Positions 1 to 10,198 are shown, numbered from the stretch's first letter. The stretch is DNA of 64,000 nt from Roseibium polysiphoniae (GCF_014842925.1 NZ_JACYXJ010000005.1:124001-188000); one strand, 5' to 3'. Notes: generated from the sequence alone by a model not told the origin. Made by a program: numbers and translations.

Positions 1-846
1 CTTTTCGACCGGGCGACCACCCTCGCCATTCTGGCCGGCTTTGCGCACAACCGCCGCGTCATGGTCTCGGGCTATCACGGCACCGGTAAGTCGACCCATA
101 TCGAGCAGGTCGCATCCCGCCTGAACTGGCCCTGTATCCGCGTCAATCTGGACAGCCACATTTCCCGTATCGATCTGGTCGGCAAGGACGCCATCGTCAT
201 CAAGGACGGCCAGCAGATCACCGAATTCAAGGACGGTATCCTGCCCTGGGCCTATCAGCGCAACATCGCGCTTGTGTTCGATGAATATGATGCCGGCCGC
301 CCGGACGTGATGTTCGTGATCCAGCGGATCCTGGAATCCTCCGGCCGCCTGACCCTGCTCGACCAGTCACGCGTGATCCACCCGCATCCCGCGTTCCGCC
401 TGTTTGCCACGGCCAACACCATCGGTCTGGGCGACACCTCGGGCCTCTACCACGGAACCCAGCAGATCAACCAGGCGCAGATGGACCGCTGGTCCATCGT
501 CACCACGCTCAACTATCTGCCGCACGACAATGAAGTCGACATCATCCTGTCGAAGGCCAAGCACTACCAGGGTGCCGAGGGCCGGGCGACCGTTTCCAAG
601 ATGGTGCGCCTTGCGGACATGACACGAAACGCCTTCATCAACGGCGACCTCTCGACCGTCATGAGCCCGCGTACGGTCATCACCTGGGCCGAGAATGCTG
701 AAATCTTCGGCGACATCGGCTTCGCTTTCCGTCTGACCTTCCTCAACAAGTGCGACGACATGGAACAGGCGCTGGTCGCCGAATTCTATCAGCGCTGCTT
801 CGGTGAAGAACTGCCGGAATCCTCCGCCAACATCGTGATGAGCTGA
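1..846 (+). CDS. cobS: Cobaltochelatase subunit CobS (5' end cut by window)
   Basis: AAA+ ATPase subunit of the aerobic cobaltochelatase CobNST, which inserts cobalt into hydrogenobyrinate diamide during cobalamin synthesis in the cytoplasm. The frame is open from base 1, so the first ATG at 61 is internal; 281 C-terminal residues are visible. The Walker A motif GYHGTGKST lies at visible residues 24-32, followed by a Walker B-like ALVFDEYD and the conserved stretch around [20 protein letters not shown]. Its stop is 7 bp before cobT, so the two are co-transcribed. Only the N-terminal part, roughly 50 residues, should be missing. Confidence 0.96.
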   Translation, partial: LFDRATTLAILAGFAHNRRVMVSGYHGTGKSTHIEQVASRLNWPCIRVNLDSHISRIDLVGKDAIVIKDGQQITEFKDGILPWAYQRNIALVFDEYDAGRPDVMFVIQRILESSGRLTLLDQSRVIHPHPAFRLFATANTIGLGDTSGLYHGTQQINQAQMDRWSIVTTLNYLPHDNEVDIILSKAKHYQGAEGRATVSKMVRLADMTRNAFINGDLSTVMSPRTVITWAENAEIFGDIGFAFRLTFLNKCDDMEQALVAEFYQRCFGEELPESSANIVMS

Positions 847-853
847 GGACCGC

Positions 854-2767
854 ATGGCAGGGCCGGGCAGCAACTCCAATCCGAACGGCAAGTCGACGCC
901 GTCGACAGAACCGTTCAAGCAGTCGGTCACCGGAACCATCCGGGCGATTGCCGGTGAGCCGGAGCTGGAGATCATCTTCTCCGGCGACCGTCCCGGCCTG
1001 TCCGGAGCGACCGCACGTCTGCCCGAGCCATCCCGCAAGCTGACGGCCGGCGAAGTTGCCGTGACCCGCGGCCTTGGCGATTCCATGGCCCTGAAAATTG
1101 CCTGCCACGACGCCAAGCTTCATGCCCGCAGGGCGCCGTCCGGTCCCGAAGCGCGCGCCATCTTTGAGGCTGTCGAACAGGCCCGATGCGATGCTGTCGG
1201 CTCAATCCGCATGGAAGGTGTGGCCGACAACATCTCCGCCATGCTCGACGACCGCTACAAGAAGGCCAATGCGCCAGAAGTGGTCAGCCGCGAGGAAGCG
1301 CCGCTTCAGGACGCCATCGCTCTCATGGTCCGCGAGCGCCTGACCGGCGCGCCGCCACCGCCGAGTGCGGCCAAACTGGTCGACATGTGGCGCGGCTGGA
1401 TCGAGGAAAAGGCTGCCAAGGATCTCGATCTTCTGACCACACGCGTCGAGGATCAGGAGAGCTTTGCCAAACAGGTCCATCAGCTGCTGACGTCCCTCGA
1501 GATGGCCGATGAAATCGGCGATCAGGATCAGGACGACGATCCGGACCAGAGCGAGGACGACGGCAACAACGACGAAGCGGAAACCGGCGGCGACAGCGAA
1601 GAGGACACCGGCGAACAGGAAGCGGCTCCCCAGGAAATGGAGATGTCGGGAGAAGAACAGGACGCGGGCGAGCAGGATGCCGCCGACAGCGAAATGGAAG
1701 ACTTCTCCGAAGACGACATGGCCGACGCCTCGGAAGAGTCCGGCGAAAGCGACCGGCAGGACATGCCGTTCTCCAACCGCGCGCCCACATCCGACTACAA
1801 GGTCTTCACCACCCAGTTCGACGAGACTGTCACCGCCGAAGATCTCTGCGACACGGCGGAGCTGGACCGGCTGCGCGGCTTCCTCGACAAGCAGCTGACC
1901 AACCTTCAAGGTGCCGTCGCGCGGCTCGCAAACCGACTGCAGCGCAAGTTGATGGCCCAGCAGAATCGGTCTTGGGATTTCGACCTGGAAGAAGGCATCC
2001 TCGATACGGCGCGCCTGATCCGTGCGGTCACCGACCCGACGGCACCGCTTGCCTTCAAGCAGGAGCGCGACACGAATTTCCGCGACACGGTCGTGACCCT
2101 CCTGATCGACAACTCCGGCTCCATGCGTGGCCGGCCGATCACGGTTGCCGCCACCTGCGCCGACATCCTTGCCCGCACCCTTGAGCGCTGCGGCGTCAAG
2201 GTCGAGATCCTCGGTTTTACTACCAAGGCGTGGAAGGGCGGTCAATCCAGGGAAGCGTGGCTTGGCGCCGGCAAACCCGCAACGCCCGGGCGTTTGAATG
2301 ATCTGCGCCACATCATCTACAAGTCCGCCGATGCCCCGTGGCGCCGGTCGCGCCGCAACCTTGGCCTGATGATGCGCGAAGGGCTGCTCAAGGAAAACAT
2401 CGACGGTGAAGCCCTGACCTGGGCGCACGAGCGCCTTCTGGGCCGCCCGGAACAGCGCCGCATCCTCATGATGATTTCCGATGGCGCACCGGTCGATGAT
2501 TGCACGTTGTCGGTCAATCCGGGCAACTATCTCGAGCGCCACCTGCGACATGTCATCGAGGAAATCGAGGGCCGCTCGCCGGTCGAGCTGATCGCCATCG
2601 GCATCGGCCATGATGTGACCCGCTACTACAAGCGCGCCGTCACCATCGTCGATGCCGAAGAGCTGGCCGGTGCCATGACGGATCAGCTGGCTGATCTGTT
2701 TGACGACGAGGTTCCAGAGACGCCGGTCCGCGGCCGAAGAAAAAAACGCGCCGGAGGACGGCGCTGA
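854..2767 (+). CDS. cobT: Cobaltochelatase subunit CobT
   Basis: Partner of CobS in the AAA+ chaperone complex that drives cobalt insertion by CobN. The 637-residue protein has an N-terminal helical part, a very acidic low-complexity linker at about residues 211-305 rich in Asp/Glu, and a C-terminal von Willebrand A domain. The MIDAS motif DNSGS sits at residues 419-423. Length and order match alphaproteobacterial CobT. The ATG at 854 follows the cobS stop by 7 bp, and the TGA overlaps the next ATG by one base (TGATG), indicating one transcript. A basic tail ([11 protein letters not shown]) ends the protein. Confidence 0.96.
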   Translation: MAGPGSNSNPNGKSTPSTEPFKQSVTGTIRAIAGEPELEIIFSGDRPGLSGATARLPEPSRKLTAGEVAVTRGLGDSMALKIACHDAKLHARRAPSGPEARAIFEAVEQARCDAVGSIRMEGVADNISAMLDDRYKKANAPEVVSREEAPLQDAIALMVRERLTGAPPPPSAAKLVDMWRGWIEEKAAKDLDLLTTRVEDQESFAKQVHQLLTSLEMADEIGDQDQDDDPDQSEDDGNNDEAETGGDSEEDTGEQEAAPQEMEMSGEEQDAGEQDAADSEMEDFSEDDMADASEESGESDRQDMPFSNRAPTSDYKVFTTQFDETVTAEDLCDTAELDRLRGFLDKQLTNLQGAVARLANRLQRKLMAQQNRSWDFDLEEGILDTARLIRAVTDPTAPLAFKQERDTNFRDTVVTLLIDNSGSMRGRPITVAATCADILARTLERCGVKVEILGFTTKAWKGGQSREAWLGAGKPATPGRLNDLRHIIYKSADAPWRRSRRNLGLMMREGLLKENIDGEALTWAHERLLGRPEQRRILMMISDGAPVDDCTLSVNPGNYLERHLRHVIEEIEGRSPVELIAIGIGHDVTRYYKRAVTIVDAEELAGAMTDQLADLFDDEVPETPVRGRRKKRAGGRR

Positions 2768-3807
2768 TGGCAGAAGGCGGCCGGCGCTTGCGTGCGCTCG
2801 CCGCCGCTGCGCTCGGCTGCTGTCTACTGCTGCCATTCCCGGCTGTCGAAGCCGGGAATTTGGCTCTTCTTGAGGCTGCCAAGCCTGTTCAGGTCAAGAC
2901 CCGGCCCTTCGACCGTTTTCAGATCGGCCGGAACCTCCACACCTTCGGCCCGCTGACATTTCTGGGTGGACTGGAACTGATTTCCGCCGATCGCAACGTC
3001 GGTGGCTTGTCGGGGCTCCTGAGCCTGAACAGCGGCAATCAGATCCTCGCCATCACCGACAACGGCCTCTGGTTCGCAGCCGACATCAAGCAGAGCCCGG
3101 ACGGAACCCCGCTCGACGTCGCAAATGCCCGTTACACGCCGATGCTCAACCGCAGCCGCAAGACCCTGCGTGCCGCCTGGCAGCATGACACGGAAGCCAT
3201 CGCGATCGACGGTGACAGCCTTCTGGTCACGGCGGAACGGGCCAACGACATCTTCCGCTTTCCCTGGCCGCTGACCACCGGCAAGGAACGGATGATCGAA
3301 GAGCTGGCGGTTTCCGCCGAGATCAAGGCATTGCGCGGCAGCAAGGGACTTGAGGCCTTGGCCATGGCGCCGGCAGGATCGCGCCTTCAGGGAACCGCTC
3401 TGGCCATTGCCGAGCGCGGCCCGAGCGGCAGCGACAGCATCCCCGGGTTTCTGCTCAAGGACGGTCATCAGGAGATGCTCTCGGTGGCACGCTCGGACCG
3501 CTATGACGTGACCGACGCAACCTTCCTCCCCTCTGGCGATTTGCTGCTGCTGGAACGGCGCTTTAATCTGCGCGACCTGGTCGGCATGCGCATACGTCTC
3601 ATTCATGACGCAGATATCCTGCCCGGAGCTCGGCTTGAGGGGCAGGTCCTGCTGGAGGCCGACTACGGCTACCAGATCGACAACATGGAAGGCATCGCCA
3701 TCCATGAGGGCCCGGACGGCGCAACCATTCTGACACTCCTGTCTGACAACAACCGGTCGCTCTTGCAAAGAACGCTGCTGTTGCGGTTCAAAATGGATGG
3801 TCTCTGA
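2767..3807 (+). CDS. Exported esterase-like/phytase-like protein
   Basis: A 346-residue protein with an N-terminal signal peptide (hydrophobic run AAAALGCCLLLPFPAVEA) and a beta-propeller-like body that resembles the family annotated as esterase-like activity of phytase (PF13449): GGLSGL near residue 80 and TDNGLWFAAD soon after. Such proteins are predicted to be periplasmic; the substrate is unknown. The start overlaps the cobT stop by one base. The same cobS-cobT-esterase order is common in rhizobia, but no cobalamin role is proved. Confidence 0.75.
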   Translation: MAEGGRRLRALAAAALGCCLLLPFPAVEAGNLALLEAAKPVQVKTRPFDRFQIGRNLHTFGPLTFLGGLELISADRNVGGLSGLLSLNSGNQILAITDNGLWFAADIKQSPDGTPLDVANARYTPMLNRSRKTLRAAWQHDTEAIAIDGDSLLVTAERANDIFRFPWPLTTGKERMIEELAVSAEIKALRGSKGLEALAMAPAGSRLQGTALAIAERGPSGSDSIPGFLLKDGHQEMLSVARSDRYDVTDATFLPSGDLLLLERRFNLRDLVGMRIRLIHDADILPGARLEGQVLLEADYGYQIDNMEGIAIHEGPDGATILTLLSDNNRSLLQRTLLLRFKMDGL

Positions 3808-3893
3808 AAGGTCTCCTTTTCAAGACAGCTCCGCTGTTGAGAAATGGTGGGACAACCCTGTTGAGTTCAAACGCGCAAGCTGGAGAAACCCGC

Positions 3894-4517
3894 ATGGAAA
3901 CGATCAATTATCCCTTGATTTTCAGCGTTGCTCTCCTTGCACTCGCCACGCCTGGATCGGCAACCTTGGCCATCGCAGGAACGTCCATGGCGTTGGGTCG
4001 CAAACACGGAATGGCGCTGGCTTTTGGCGTCTTGTGCGGCTCTCTGACCTGGTCGATTACCGCAGCTCTCGGCCTCGGAACGTTGATGCTGGCCAATGCC
4101 TGGGTGCTGGAGGTCATTCGCTACGTCGGCGCCGGCTACTTGATTTTTCTAGCGCTTAAATCCGCCAGAGCCGCTTTTTCCCCCGCCGAAAAACAGGTCA
4201 GTCCTATCCAGGTGCATTCTGGCAGCTCAGCTTTCCGCAAAGGATATGCGCTGCACCTAACCAACCCTAAGGCGATTCTTTTCTTTGGATCGCTCTATTC
4301 CGTTGGCGTTCCGCCGAACTCGAGCTTTGCCGAGCTTCTCCCCGTCATCGTGATGATCGGGATGATGAGCACCACCGTGTTCCTTGGCTATGGCTGGTTG
4401 TTCGCTGTGCCCGCGCTGAGGAACGGCTATGCCCGCTTGCACCGCTGGTTCAATGGACTGTTTGCGATTGTCTTCGGCGGCGTTGGATTGCGCCTGCTGA
4501 CCGCCCGCATGATTTAA
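3894..4517 (+). CDS. LysE/RhtB family amino-acid exporter
   Basis: A 207-residue inner-membrane protein of the LysE/RhtB superfamily, which exports amino acids or related metabolites. It shows the N-terminal family pattern with PGSATLAIAGTSMALGRKHG and about six hydrophobic segments. The ATG at 3894 is preferred to the upstream in-frame ATG at 3837, because GGAGA lies 7 bases before it and the family starts with this hydrophobic segment. It stands between the cobT operon and a terminator at 4531-4561. Substrate cannot be told. Confidence 0.85.
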   Translation: METINYPLIFSVALLALATPGSATLAIAGTSMALGRKHGMALAFGVLCGSLTWSITAALGLGTLMLANAWVLEVIRYVGAGYLIFLALKSARAAFSPAEKQVSPIQVHSGSSAFRKGYALHLTNPKAILFFGSLYSVGVPPNSSFAELLPVIVMIGMMSTTVFLGYGWLFAVPALRNGYARLHRWFNGLFAIVFGGVGLRLLTARMI

Positions 4518-4530
4518 CAGCCCCGCAAAC

Positions 4531-4561
4531 AAAAAAGCCTCCCGGATCGAGAGGCTTTTTC
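4531..4561 (+). terminator. Rho-independent terminator, probably bidirectional
   Basis: Inverted repeat AAAAAGCCTC / GAGGCTTTTT with a 9-base loop, with A-run and T-run flanks. It lies 14 bp after the LysE-family stop and just before the 3' end of the convergent yhhQ-like gene, so it can serve both. Confidence 0.85.
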
Positions 4562-4596
4562 TGAAGTCCAAAAATTCGTGACGTTCGGCGCGGCGT

Positions 4597-5250
4597 TTAT
4601 GCAGCCGATCCGTTCGGTGCTGGCTGCAGAAAGCTCAGAACAATCCGGTATGGCGCAAGCAGCGCGACAGCGACAAGGATCTTCACTGCGAAATCACCCA
4701 GCGCCCAGGAGACCCAACGCGGCGCTTCCAGAGCAAACACGCCAAACAACGGCGCCACTTCTGCGGCGAAATCGTCGTGGTATCCGAATGTGGCCGAGAA
4801 GATCGCGGCAAAGGCCAGAGAGAAGAACAGCACAGTGTCCACGATTGATCCCAGCAGGGAGGAAACAATCGGCGCTTTCCACCAGGTCGCACGGCGCAAC
4901 CGGTCGAAGACGGTCACATCAAGCAGCTGAGCTACCAGAAACGCGGAGCCTGAGGCAATTGCGATCCGCGGCGTTGCCAGCCAGATCGACAGCAGCACGG
5001 CGACCAGGAAACCCACGACCACGACGAAACGCGCGGCATTGGGCCCGAACCGGCGATTGGTCAGGTCGGTCACCAGAAAGGCGGCAGGATAGGTAAAGGC
5101 ACCCCAGGTCAGAATGTCGGCGAGATTGACCGCGCCAAGCATTCCCTGAACCGGGAACTGAACCAGAAAATTGGAGGCCACAACGACAGACGCCATCGCG
5201 AGGGTCGCGATGGCGAGTCGGGCCACGGAGAAACTCCGGGAATCTGTCAT
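4597..5250 (-). CDS. yhhQ: Queuosine precursor transporter, YhhQ/VUT family
   Basis: A 217-residue integral membrane protein of the VUT/COG1738 family; the E. coli member YhhQ takes up queuosine precursors (preQ0/preQ1). About six hydrophobic segments are seen, with family residues around NLADILTWGAFTYPAAFLVTDLTNRRFG and the C-terminal part GSIVDTVLFFSLAF. It lies 28 bp downstream of rpmB on the same strand. This window also holds queCDEF and gluQRS, so a role in queuosine supply fits. I found no convincing preQ1 aptamer before this gene. Confidence 0.85.
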   Translation of the reverse strand: MTDSRSFSVARLAIATLAMASVVVASNFLVQFPVQGMLGAVNLADILTWGAFTYPAAFLVTDLTNRRFGPNAARFVVVVGFLVAVLLSIWLATPRIAIASGSAFLVAQLLDVTVFDRLRRATWWKAPIVSSLLGSIVDTVLFFSLAFAAIFSATFGYHDDFAAEVAPLFGVFALEAPRWVSWALGDFAVKILVAVALLAPYRIVLSFLQPAPNGSAA

Positions 5251-5278
5251 TTCTTTTAACCCATCAAAGGGAAGAGCG

Positions 5279-5575
5279 TTAGGCCGCTACTGCAGCAGCC
5301 TGCTGACGCTTGATGCTTGTCTTGATCCGACGCGCCTTCAGGGAGAGCTGATCGGATGACGCTTTTGCAAGATACGCATCAAGACCACCGCGGTGCTCAA
5401 CAGAGCGCAGGGCATGCGCGCTGATGCGCAGCTGGAATGACTCACCCAGTGTTTCGCTCAGCAGGGATACGACGCACAGGTTCGGCAGGAAGCGGCGGCG
5501 GGAACGGTTGTTGGCGTGCGAGACGTTGTTACCCGTCATCACGTCTTTGCCGGAAAGTTCGCAACGGCGTGCCAT
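5279..5575 (-). CDS. rpmB: 50S ribosomal protein L28
   Basis: Large-subunit ribosomal protein bL28, 98 residues. It begins [20 protein letters not shown] and has the typical basic [14 protein letters not shown] region. The start is set at 5575 because the family begins MARRCE and AGGTGA lies about 5 bases before it; the open frame further upstream is not conserved-looking. The C-terminal half with [12 protein letters not shown] is typical of alphaproteobacterial L28. Confidence 0.97.
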   Translation of the reverse strand: MARRCELSGKDVMTGNNVSHANNRSRRRFLPNLCVVSLLSETLGESFQLRISAHALRSVEHRGGLDAYLAKASSDQLSLKARRIKTSIKRQQAAAVAA

Positions 5576-5911
5576 GATATCACCTTTTATCTTTTGGCCG
5601 GCCCACGAAACGGGCCCGGCAGTTGCAACCGGAAGGGAGCGGACCTGAGGCCCGGCTACGCATCTCCGGCTTTGTACGGAAAAAGTTGGCCTGCTATACT
5701 GACCAAGCACGCTATCGTCAAGGCTTCAAAACGCGCGGAATGCGATTCCGTGGTTTTCCGACACGATCACGTGCTACGTTAACGACTGAGTTACCATACG
5801 CACGAACAATTGGCACGTCCGCTTCAGGTGATTTGCGCAAGCAATTTTCCGCAGGGGCAACAGCGCGGGGGCGCAAGATCGTCGTCAACTCCGACGGCGT
5901 GGAGGTTTGAA
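5576..5911. other. Intergenic region between rpmB and the DUF3108 gene
   Basis: Divergent 336-bp gap. It holds the rpmB leader and candidate promoter (5693-5721) and, next to 5912, the strong GGAGG Shine-Dalgarno of the next gene at 5901-5905. Short open frames here show no recognisable protein. Confidence 0.6.
5693..5721 (-). promoter_or_regulatory. Candidate sigma-70 promoter of rpmB
   Basis: On the minus strand TTGACG (5721-5716) is followed after exactly 17 bases by TATAGC (5698-5693). It would start transcription about 110 bases before the rpmB ATG at 5575. Good match by eye only. Confidence 0.5.
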
Positions 5912-6742
5912 GTGTCTGGTTTTAGATCATTTGGGCGATTTCTTGCTCTGCCGTTTCTGGCATGCGCTCTTGTTGCAGCTCCGGCGAACGCCAAGAAAAG
6001 CAGCGTCGGCGGTCTCTACAATATTTCGATCGCCGGGTTCACCGTCGGTCGGGGCAGCCTGTCGCTCATGCTGCAGGGCAACGCCTATTCCGCCAAGGTC
6101 GGGCTGGAGCCCGCCGGCATCGGCACGCTTTTCTCCACAGGCAAGGGCGGCGCGGAAGCTTCCGGCTGGCTGGTCGGATCGAAGGTCGTGCCATCGCGCT
6201 ACCAGATGGCGTCCCACGCTGCCAACCGCGACTTCTATGTCGCGCTGAAGCAGGGATCCGGACACATCAGGAACATGGAAGTCACGCCGCAGTTCAAGCC
6301 GAACAAGGAACGCATCAAGGTCACGGGCCGCCATCGCAAGAATGCCATGGACCCCTTGAGCGCAGCCCTGATGCCGGTGCGCGCCGGCAAGGACGCCCTT
6401 GGGCCCGAGGCCTGCAAGCGCAAGCTGCCGGTTTTTGACGGTTGGACACGTTTCGACATCAAGCTGAGCTACAAGGGCACGAAGGAAGTGTCCGGCAAGG
6501 GCTATGATGGCAAGGTCGTGATCTGCAAGGCGCAGTGGGTTCCCGTGGCAGGCCACCGCCCGTCGAAAAAGTCGGTCAAATACATGGCCAAGGCCGGCAT
6601 GGAAGCCTGGCTCGCGCCCATGGGCCGTGACAACGTGCTGATCCCTTACCGGATTTCCATCGACACCACCTCCGGGCGACTGGTGGTTCAAGCCTCCAAA
6701 CTCAACATTGGCGGTGACGGAAGCGATCGCGCTGCACGCTGA
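5912..6742 (+). CDS. DUF3108 domain periplasmic protein
   Basis: A 276-residue exported protein. A signal peptide ends near APANA-KKSS, and the body starts GGLYNISIAGFTVGRGSLSL, characteristic of DUF3108 proteins found next to rpmB in rhizobia. Function is unknown. The GTG at 5912 is chosen over an ATG-type start at 5810, because GGAGG lies 6 bases upstream and the signal peptide then begins the protein. It is divergent from rpmB. Confidence 0.82.
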   Translation: MSGFRSFGRFLALPFLACALVAAPANAKKSSVGGLYNISIAGFTVGRGSLSLMLQGNAYSAKVGLEPAGIGTLFSTGKGGAEASGWLVGSKVVPSRYQMASHAANRDFYVALKQGSGHIRNMEVTPQFKPNKERIKVTGRHRKNAMDPLSAALMPVRAGKDALGPEACKRKLPVFDGWTRFDIKLSYKGTKEVSGKGYDGKVVICKAQWVPVAGHRPSKKSVKYMAKAGMEAWLAPMGRDNVLIPYRISIDTTSGRLVVQASKLNIGGDGSDRAAR

Positions 6743-6927
6743 CAAAGCAAGGGCAAGAGTGATCAAGCCGGCGGCACGCTCTTGCGCGTGCCCCTTTCTC
6801 TTGCTAGAGCCGACTACTAAAGACAAACAGGGCACTGCAACATCCCTGTCGGATCACGTCACAAAACAGGCCCTTGCACCTTGCTCTCAAGGCGCCCGGC
6901 GGCTGCTTGTTCCAGGTAAACGAGTAC

Positions 6928-7884
6928 ATGCACAGCTATTTGGAATTTGAAAAACCCGTCGCGGACATCGAAGGCAAGATCCAGGAGCTTCGTGCCCTGG
7001 CGGCCGATGGCGAGGCCGTGAACATCGAGGATGAGATCAAGCGGCTGGACACCAAGTCGTCGCAGACGCTCAAGGACCTCTATTCCAAGCTGACACCCTG
7101 GCAGAAAACCATGGTCGCCCGGCATCCTGACCGTCCGCATGCGGCCGACTATATCTCCGGGTTGATCGAGGACTTCACACCGCTGGCCGGTGACCGGAAC
7201 TTCGCCGAAGATCACGCCCTGATCGCCGGCCTCGGCCGTTTCCGTGGCCAGTCGGTCGCAGTTCTCGCCCAGGAAAAAGGCTCGGACACCCAGTCCCGCC
7301 TGAAGCACAATTTCGGCATGGCCCGTCCGGAAGGCTACCGCAAAGCGGTACGCATCATGGATATGGCCGAGCGTTTCAACATTCCCGTTCTGTCGCTGGT
7401 CGACACGGCCGGTGCCTATCCAGGTGTCGGCGCCGAAGAGCGTGGACAGGCTGAAGCGATCGCCCGCTCGACAGACAAGGGTCTCGGACTGGGCACGCCG
7501 TCCATCTCGCTCATCATCGGTGAAGGCGGATCCGGCGGCGCGATTGCAATTGCCACCGCCAACAAGGTGCTGATGCTCGAACACGCGATCTACTCGGTGA
7601 TTTCGCCCGAGGGGGCGGCGTCCATCTTGTGGCGTGACAGCGCAAGAGCCCAGGACGCGGCGACCAACATGAAGGTGACGGCGCAGGATCTTCTGCAGCT
7701 GAAGGTCATCGACGGCATTGTCGAGGAACCGGTCGGCGGCGCCCATCGTGCCCGCGAGACGGTGATCGATCGTGCAGGCTCCGCCATGGAGACCGCCCTT
7801 GCAGAGCTCTCCAAGCTCTCGCCGGAAGAGATCCGCAAGCAGCGCCGCGAGAAATTCCTCGACATCGGACGTACCCTGTCCTGA
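6928..7884 (+). CDS. accA: Acetyl-CoA carboxylase carboxyltransferase subunit alpha
   Basis: Alpha subunit of the carboxyltransferase that moves the carboxyl group from carboxybiotin to acetyl-CoA, the first step of fatty acid synthesis; works with AccD in the cytoplasm. The 318-residue length equals the usual size. Family motifs LVDTAGAYPGVGAEERGQ and GEGGSGGAIAI are present. The ATG at 6928 gives the conserved N-terminus MHSYLEFEKPV; an upstream TTG at 6874 is not needed. No accD is in the window. Essential housekeeping gene standing alone. Confidence 0.97.
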   Translation: MHSYLEFEKPVADIEGKIQELRALAADGEAVNIEDEIKRLDTKSSQTLKDLYSKLTPWQKTMVARHPDRPHAADYISGLIEDFTPLAGDRNFAEDHALIAGLGRFRGQSVAVLAQEKGSDTQSRLKHNFGMARPEGYRKAVRIMDMAERFNIPVLSLVDTAGAYPGVGAEERGQAEAIARSTDKGLGLGTPSISLIIGEGGSGGAIAIATANKVLMLEHAIYSVISPEGAASILWRDSARAQDAATNMKVTAQDLLQLKVIDGIVEEPVGGAHRARETVIDRAGSAMETALAELSKLSPEEIRKQRREKFLDIGRTLS

Positions 7885-7912
7885 GACTGATTGATCTCAC
7901 GAAACCGTGTGC

Positions 7913-7938
7913 GGGGGTGACCATCGGCGCCCCCGTTT
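7913..7938 (+). terminator. Possible terminator after accA
   Basis: Stem GGGGGTG / CGCCCCC (7913-7919 with 7928-7934), loop of 8, followed by GTTTG rather than a clean T-run. Position 29 bp after the accA stop fits, but the T-tract is poor. Confidence 0.35.
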
Positions 7939-8158
7939 GCCGTTGTTTGGCCCGATTTTGGGGGCACAGCAAAGGTCGGACTTGATTGTCAGCGGGATAT
8001 GCCCTGAGATAATCAGAGACATATTTTGGCGGTCAGGTAACCCGCCATAAACCATAGCTGCCTAGTTTTGATAACTGGCGTCGGGCGCGATTTCACCGCC
8101 CGGTGCCCGATTGGTGTTCCGGCCGACCGGAACGAGTTGGAGTTTTCGGGACGTTCTC

Positions 8159-9394
8159 ATGGCCCATTGGCAAAATCCCAAGGCAACGTTTTCAAGACTG
8201 ACGCAGCCGTCTTTCCGGCGCGCGCGCAATCTGGGCGGCGCCCTTCTTGTCGCCGGTGTTCTCGCAGGATGTCAGGCCGATGAGCTTGGCTATGGACCAA
8301 AGGCCCAACGGCCGGTTTCCAGCGAAATCAAGCGCAAGATCACCGATCTGAACATGAGCAGGACGTCGCCGATTCTCATCCGGATCTTCAAGGAAGAGAA
8401 CACGCTCGAAGTCTGGAAGGAAAAGCGCAACGGCAGGTTCGCGCTTCTGGAAGAATTCGAGATCTGCAAATGGTCGGGCAAACTTGGGCCGAAGTTCAAG
8501 GAAGGCGACCGGCAGGCGCCGGAAGGCTTCTATGAGATCACACCCGGCTTGATGAACCCGAATTCGAGCTATCACCTGGCTTTCAACCTGGGCTTCCCCA
8601 ACAGCTACGACCGCTCTCATGGCCGCACGGGCTCGCACCTGATGGTTCATGGCGCCTGTTCGTCGCGCGGCTGCTACGCAATGACCGACGCACAGGTACA
8701 GGACATCTACGCCCTGGCCCGCGACAGCTTCAAGGGTGGCCAGCGCTCTTTCCAGGTCCAGGCCTATCCGTTCGAAATGACACCGGAAAACATGGCCAAG
8801 CATCGCGACAGCGAGCACATGGAATTCTGGCGCATGCTCAAGACCGGCTACGACCACTTTGAATTGACCCAGGTGCCGCCGAAAGTCTCCGTATGTGAGA
8901 AGAAATATGTCTTCGACGCCACGCCACTTGTTGAAGGCATCCCGTTCCGCGCATCTGCGAAATGCCCTGACTATCAGGTGTCACCGCGCTTGCAGCAGCT
9001 GGTCAGCAAGAAGCAAAGCCAGGACGATCAGAAATACGAACAGATCGTCGCCCGCCTGGATGCCCGTGAAGAGCGTCAGAAGCGCTGGGAAGAACGGCAG
9101 ACGAAAATTGCCAATGTGATCGGTGGCGGAACCCAAGCAGATGAAGCCGACCCCGCCTCAACCGCCGAGACACAGACAGCCTCCACGCCCGCTGCTCCCG
9201 GCGCAATCGCTCCAAAGCCGGCAACCGACGAAACATCGGTCGAGACCGCTTTCGCGCCGAGCGTTGCCAAGCCGAGCACAACCAGCTCGTTCTTCAAGCG
9301 CTGGGTGCCATTTGGGAACAAGGCTGAAGACGACACCCCGTCGCCGGAAGTCGGTGAGATCTCGACCGAGCTTGTACCAGCCTCAAAGCCCTGA
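8159..9394 (+). CDS. YafK-type L,D-transpeptidase lipoprotein
   Basis: Murein L,D-transpeptidase-like protein of the YafK/DpaA-related family, predicted to act on peptidoglycan in the periplasm. From the ATG at 8159 it is 411 residues, with a basic N-terminus, a hydrophobic core and a lipobox ending LAGC (Cys38), so probably lipid-anchored. The catalytic motif HGACSSRGCYAM puts the active-site Cys near residue 172. The last 110 residues are Ala/Thr/Pro-rich with charged coiled-coil-like sequence (EERQKRWEERQ), probably a linker. An upstream ATG at 8111 is possible. One of three L,D-transpeptidases here. Confidence 0.85.
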   Translation: MAHWQNPKATFSRLTQPSFRRARNLGGALLVAGVLAGCQADELGYGPKAQRPVSSEIKRKITDLNMSRTSPILIRIFKEENTLEVWKEKRNGRFALLEEFEICKWSGKLGPKFKEGDRQAPEGFYEITPGLMNPNSSYHLAFNLGFPNSYDRSHGRTGSHLMVHGACSSRGCYAMTDAQVQDIYALARDSFKGGQRSFQVQAYPFEMTPENMAKHRDSEHMEFWRMLKTGYDHFELTQVPPKVSVCEKKYVFDATPLVEGIPFRASAKCPDYQVSPRLQQLVSKKQSQDDQKYEQIVARLDAREERQKRWEERQTKIANVIGGGTQADEADPASTAETQTASTPAAPGAIAPKPATDETSVETAFAPSVAKPSTTSSFFKRWVPFGNKAEDDTPSPEVGEISTELVPASKP

Positions 9395-9424
9395 ACGCCT
9401 GATACTGCCAGTTAGAAGCTCTGC

Positions 9425-10198
9425 TCAGGCCCAGATCGCCATTCTGAGGCCTTTGCCATCGCGGCAATAGTCGGCCGGGAACGGCTCCGCCGTACCCCCG
9501 GCAATTCGTGAGGCGATCAGACAATTGGCGGCCGCATCAAGAAGGTCATCCCGCCCGACGCCTCTGGGCGGTGCCTGATCCAGAAACGTCTTGTCAAAAC
9601 CGTGGGACACGAGAAGATCCCGGCGCTGATCCAGACCCGGACCATTTGGCCGGCTCTTGATCTTCTTCGGCAGGCTCATGGGCGCCTCGCCGTTCAGCCT
9701 CCAAAAGGCGAGTTCCGGGTGAACCTCAAAGATCCGTTCTTCCAGATCCACCGTCATCACCGCGTCGATCTCGCGAATTTTCGGAAAAAGATAAAAGCAC
9801 TGCTTGGAGACCTTCTTCGGCGGGTCCGACGTTTCCTGAGCGACTGTGCAGGCCTCGAGATAGTCAGCCATATAAACAGCGGCCCGAGAGGGTACGGCGA
9901 AGACGGAAGACTGACGTTGGCCGAGATGTTGGCGCACCGCCTGCTCCGATCCACGTCCTCGTGGCCCGATGTGGTCAGGCAGACCAATCGGCATGTCGAC
10001 GGCGACGGTCGCAAATTCAGGCTGATGCGCGAGTAAGGCCGGGAAGTTTTCAAAAACCTGCAGTTGGTGAGGTCCCTCGCCTTCCAGACCAGACGAAACA
10101 GCTACCCAGCCAGCCTTGCAGCCGTCGGCGCCAGCGACCCGTATTCTTCCAGGGTCAGGCACGGCCCGTTGCTTCAAGAACCCGCCGGCTGGAGACAA
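9425..10198 (-). CDS. DUF429 domain protein (RNase H-like fold)
   Basis: A 257-residue protein of the DUF429 family, predicted to have an RNase H-like fold; biological role unknown. The N-terminal VAGADGCKAGWVAV and later VAVDMPIGLPD and GRDDLLDAAANCL carry the acidic residues conserved in the family. The first ATG overlaps the end of pdxY by 44 bases; an in-frame GTG at 10162 would shorten the overlap to 8 bases and still keep the whole domain, so the true start may be there. Confidence 0.75.
   Translation of the reverse strand: MSPAGGFLKQRAVPDPGRIRVAGADGCKAGWVAVSSGLEGEGPHQLQVFENFPALLAHQPEFATVAVDMPIGLPDHIGPRGRGSEQAVRQHLGQRQSSVFAVPSRAAVYMADYLEACTVAQETSDPPKKVSKQCFYLFPKIREIDAVMTVDLEERIFEVHPELAFWRLNGEAPMSLPKKIKSRPNGPGLDQRRDLLVSHGFDKTFLDQAPPRGVGRDDLLDAAANCLIASRIAGGTAEPFPADYCRDGKGLRMAIWA

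Noticed and set aside
1202..2836. Long open frame on the minus strand opposite cobT (544 codons)
   Set aside because: Antisense to the conserved CobT sequence; composition follows the reverse of acidic codons, and no family is seen. A GC-rich genome effect.
5251..5278. Possible preQ1 aptamer before the yhhQ-like gene
   Set aside because: A short CCC-TTTGAT-GGG hairpin with a TTAAAAG tail is present, but the loop and conserved tail do not fit any preQ1 class; only 28 bp are available after rpmB.
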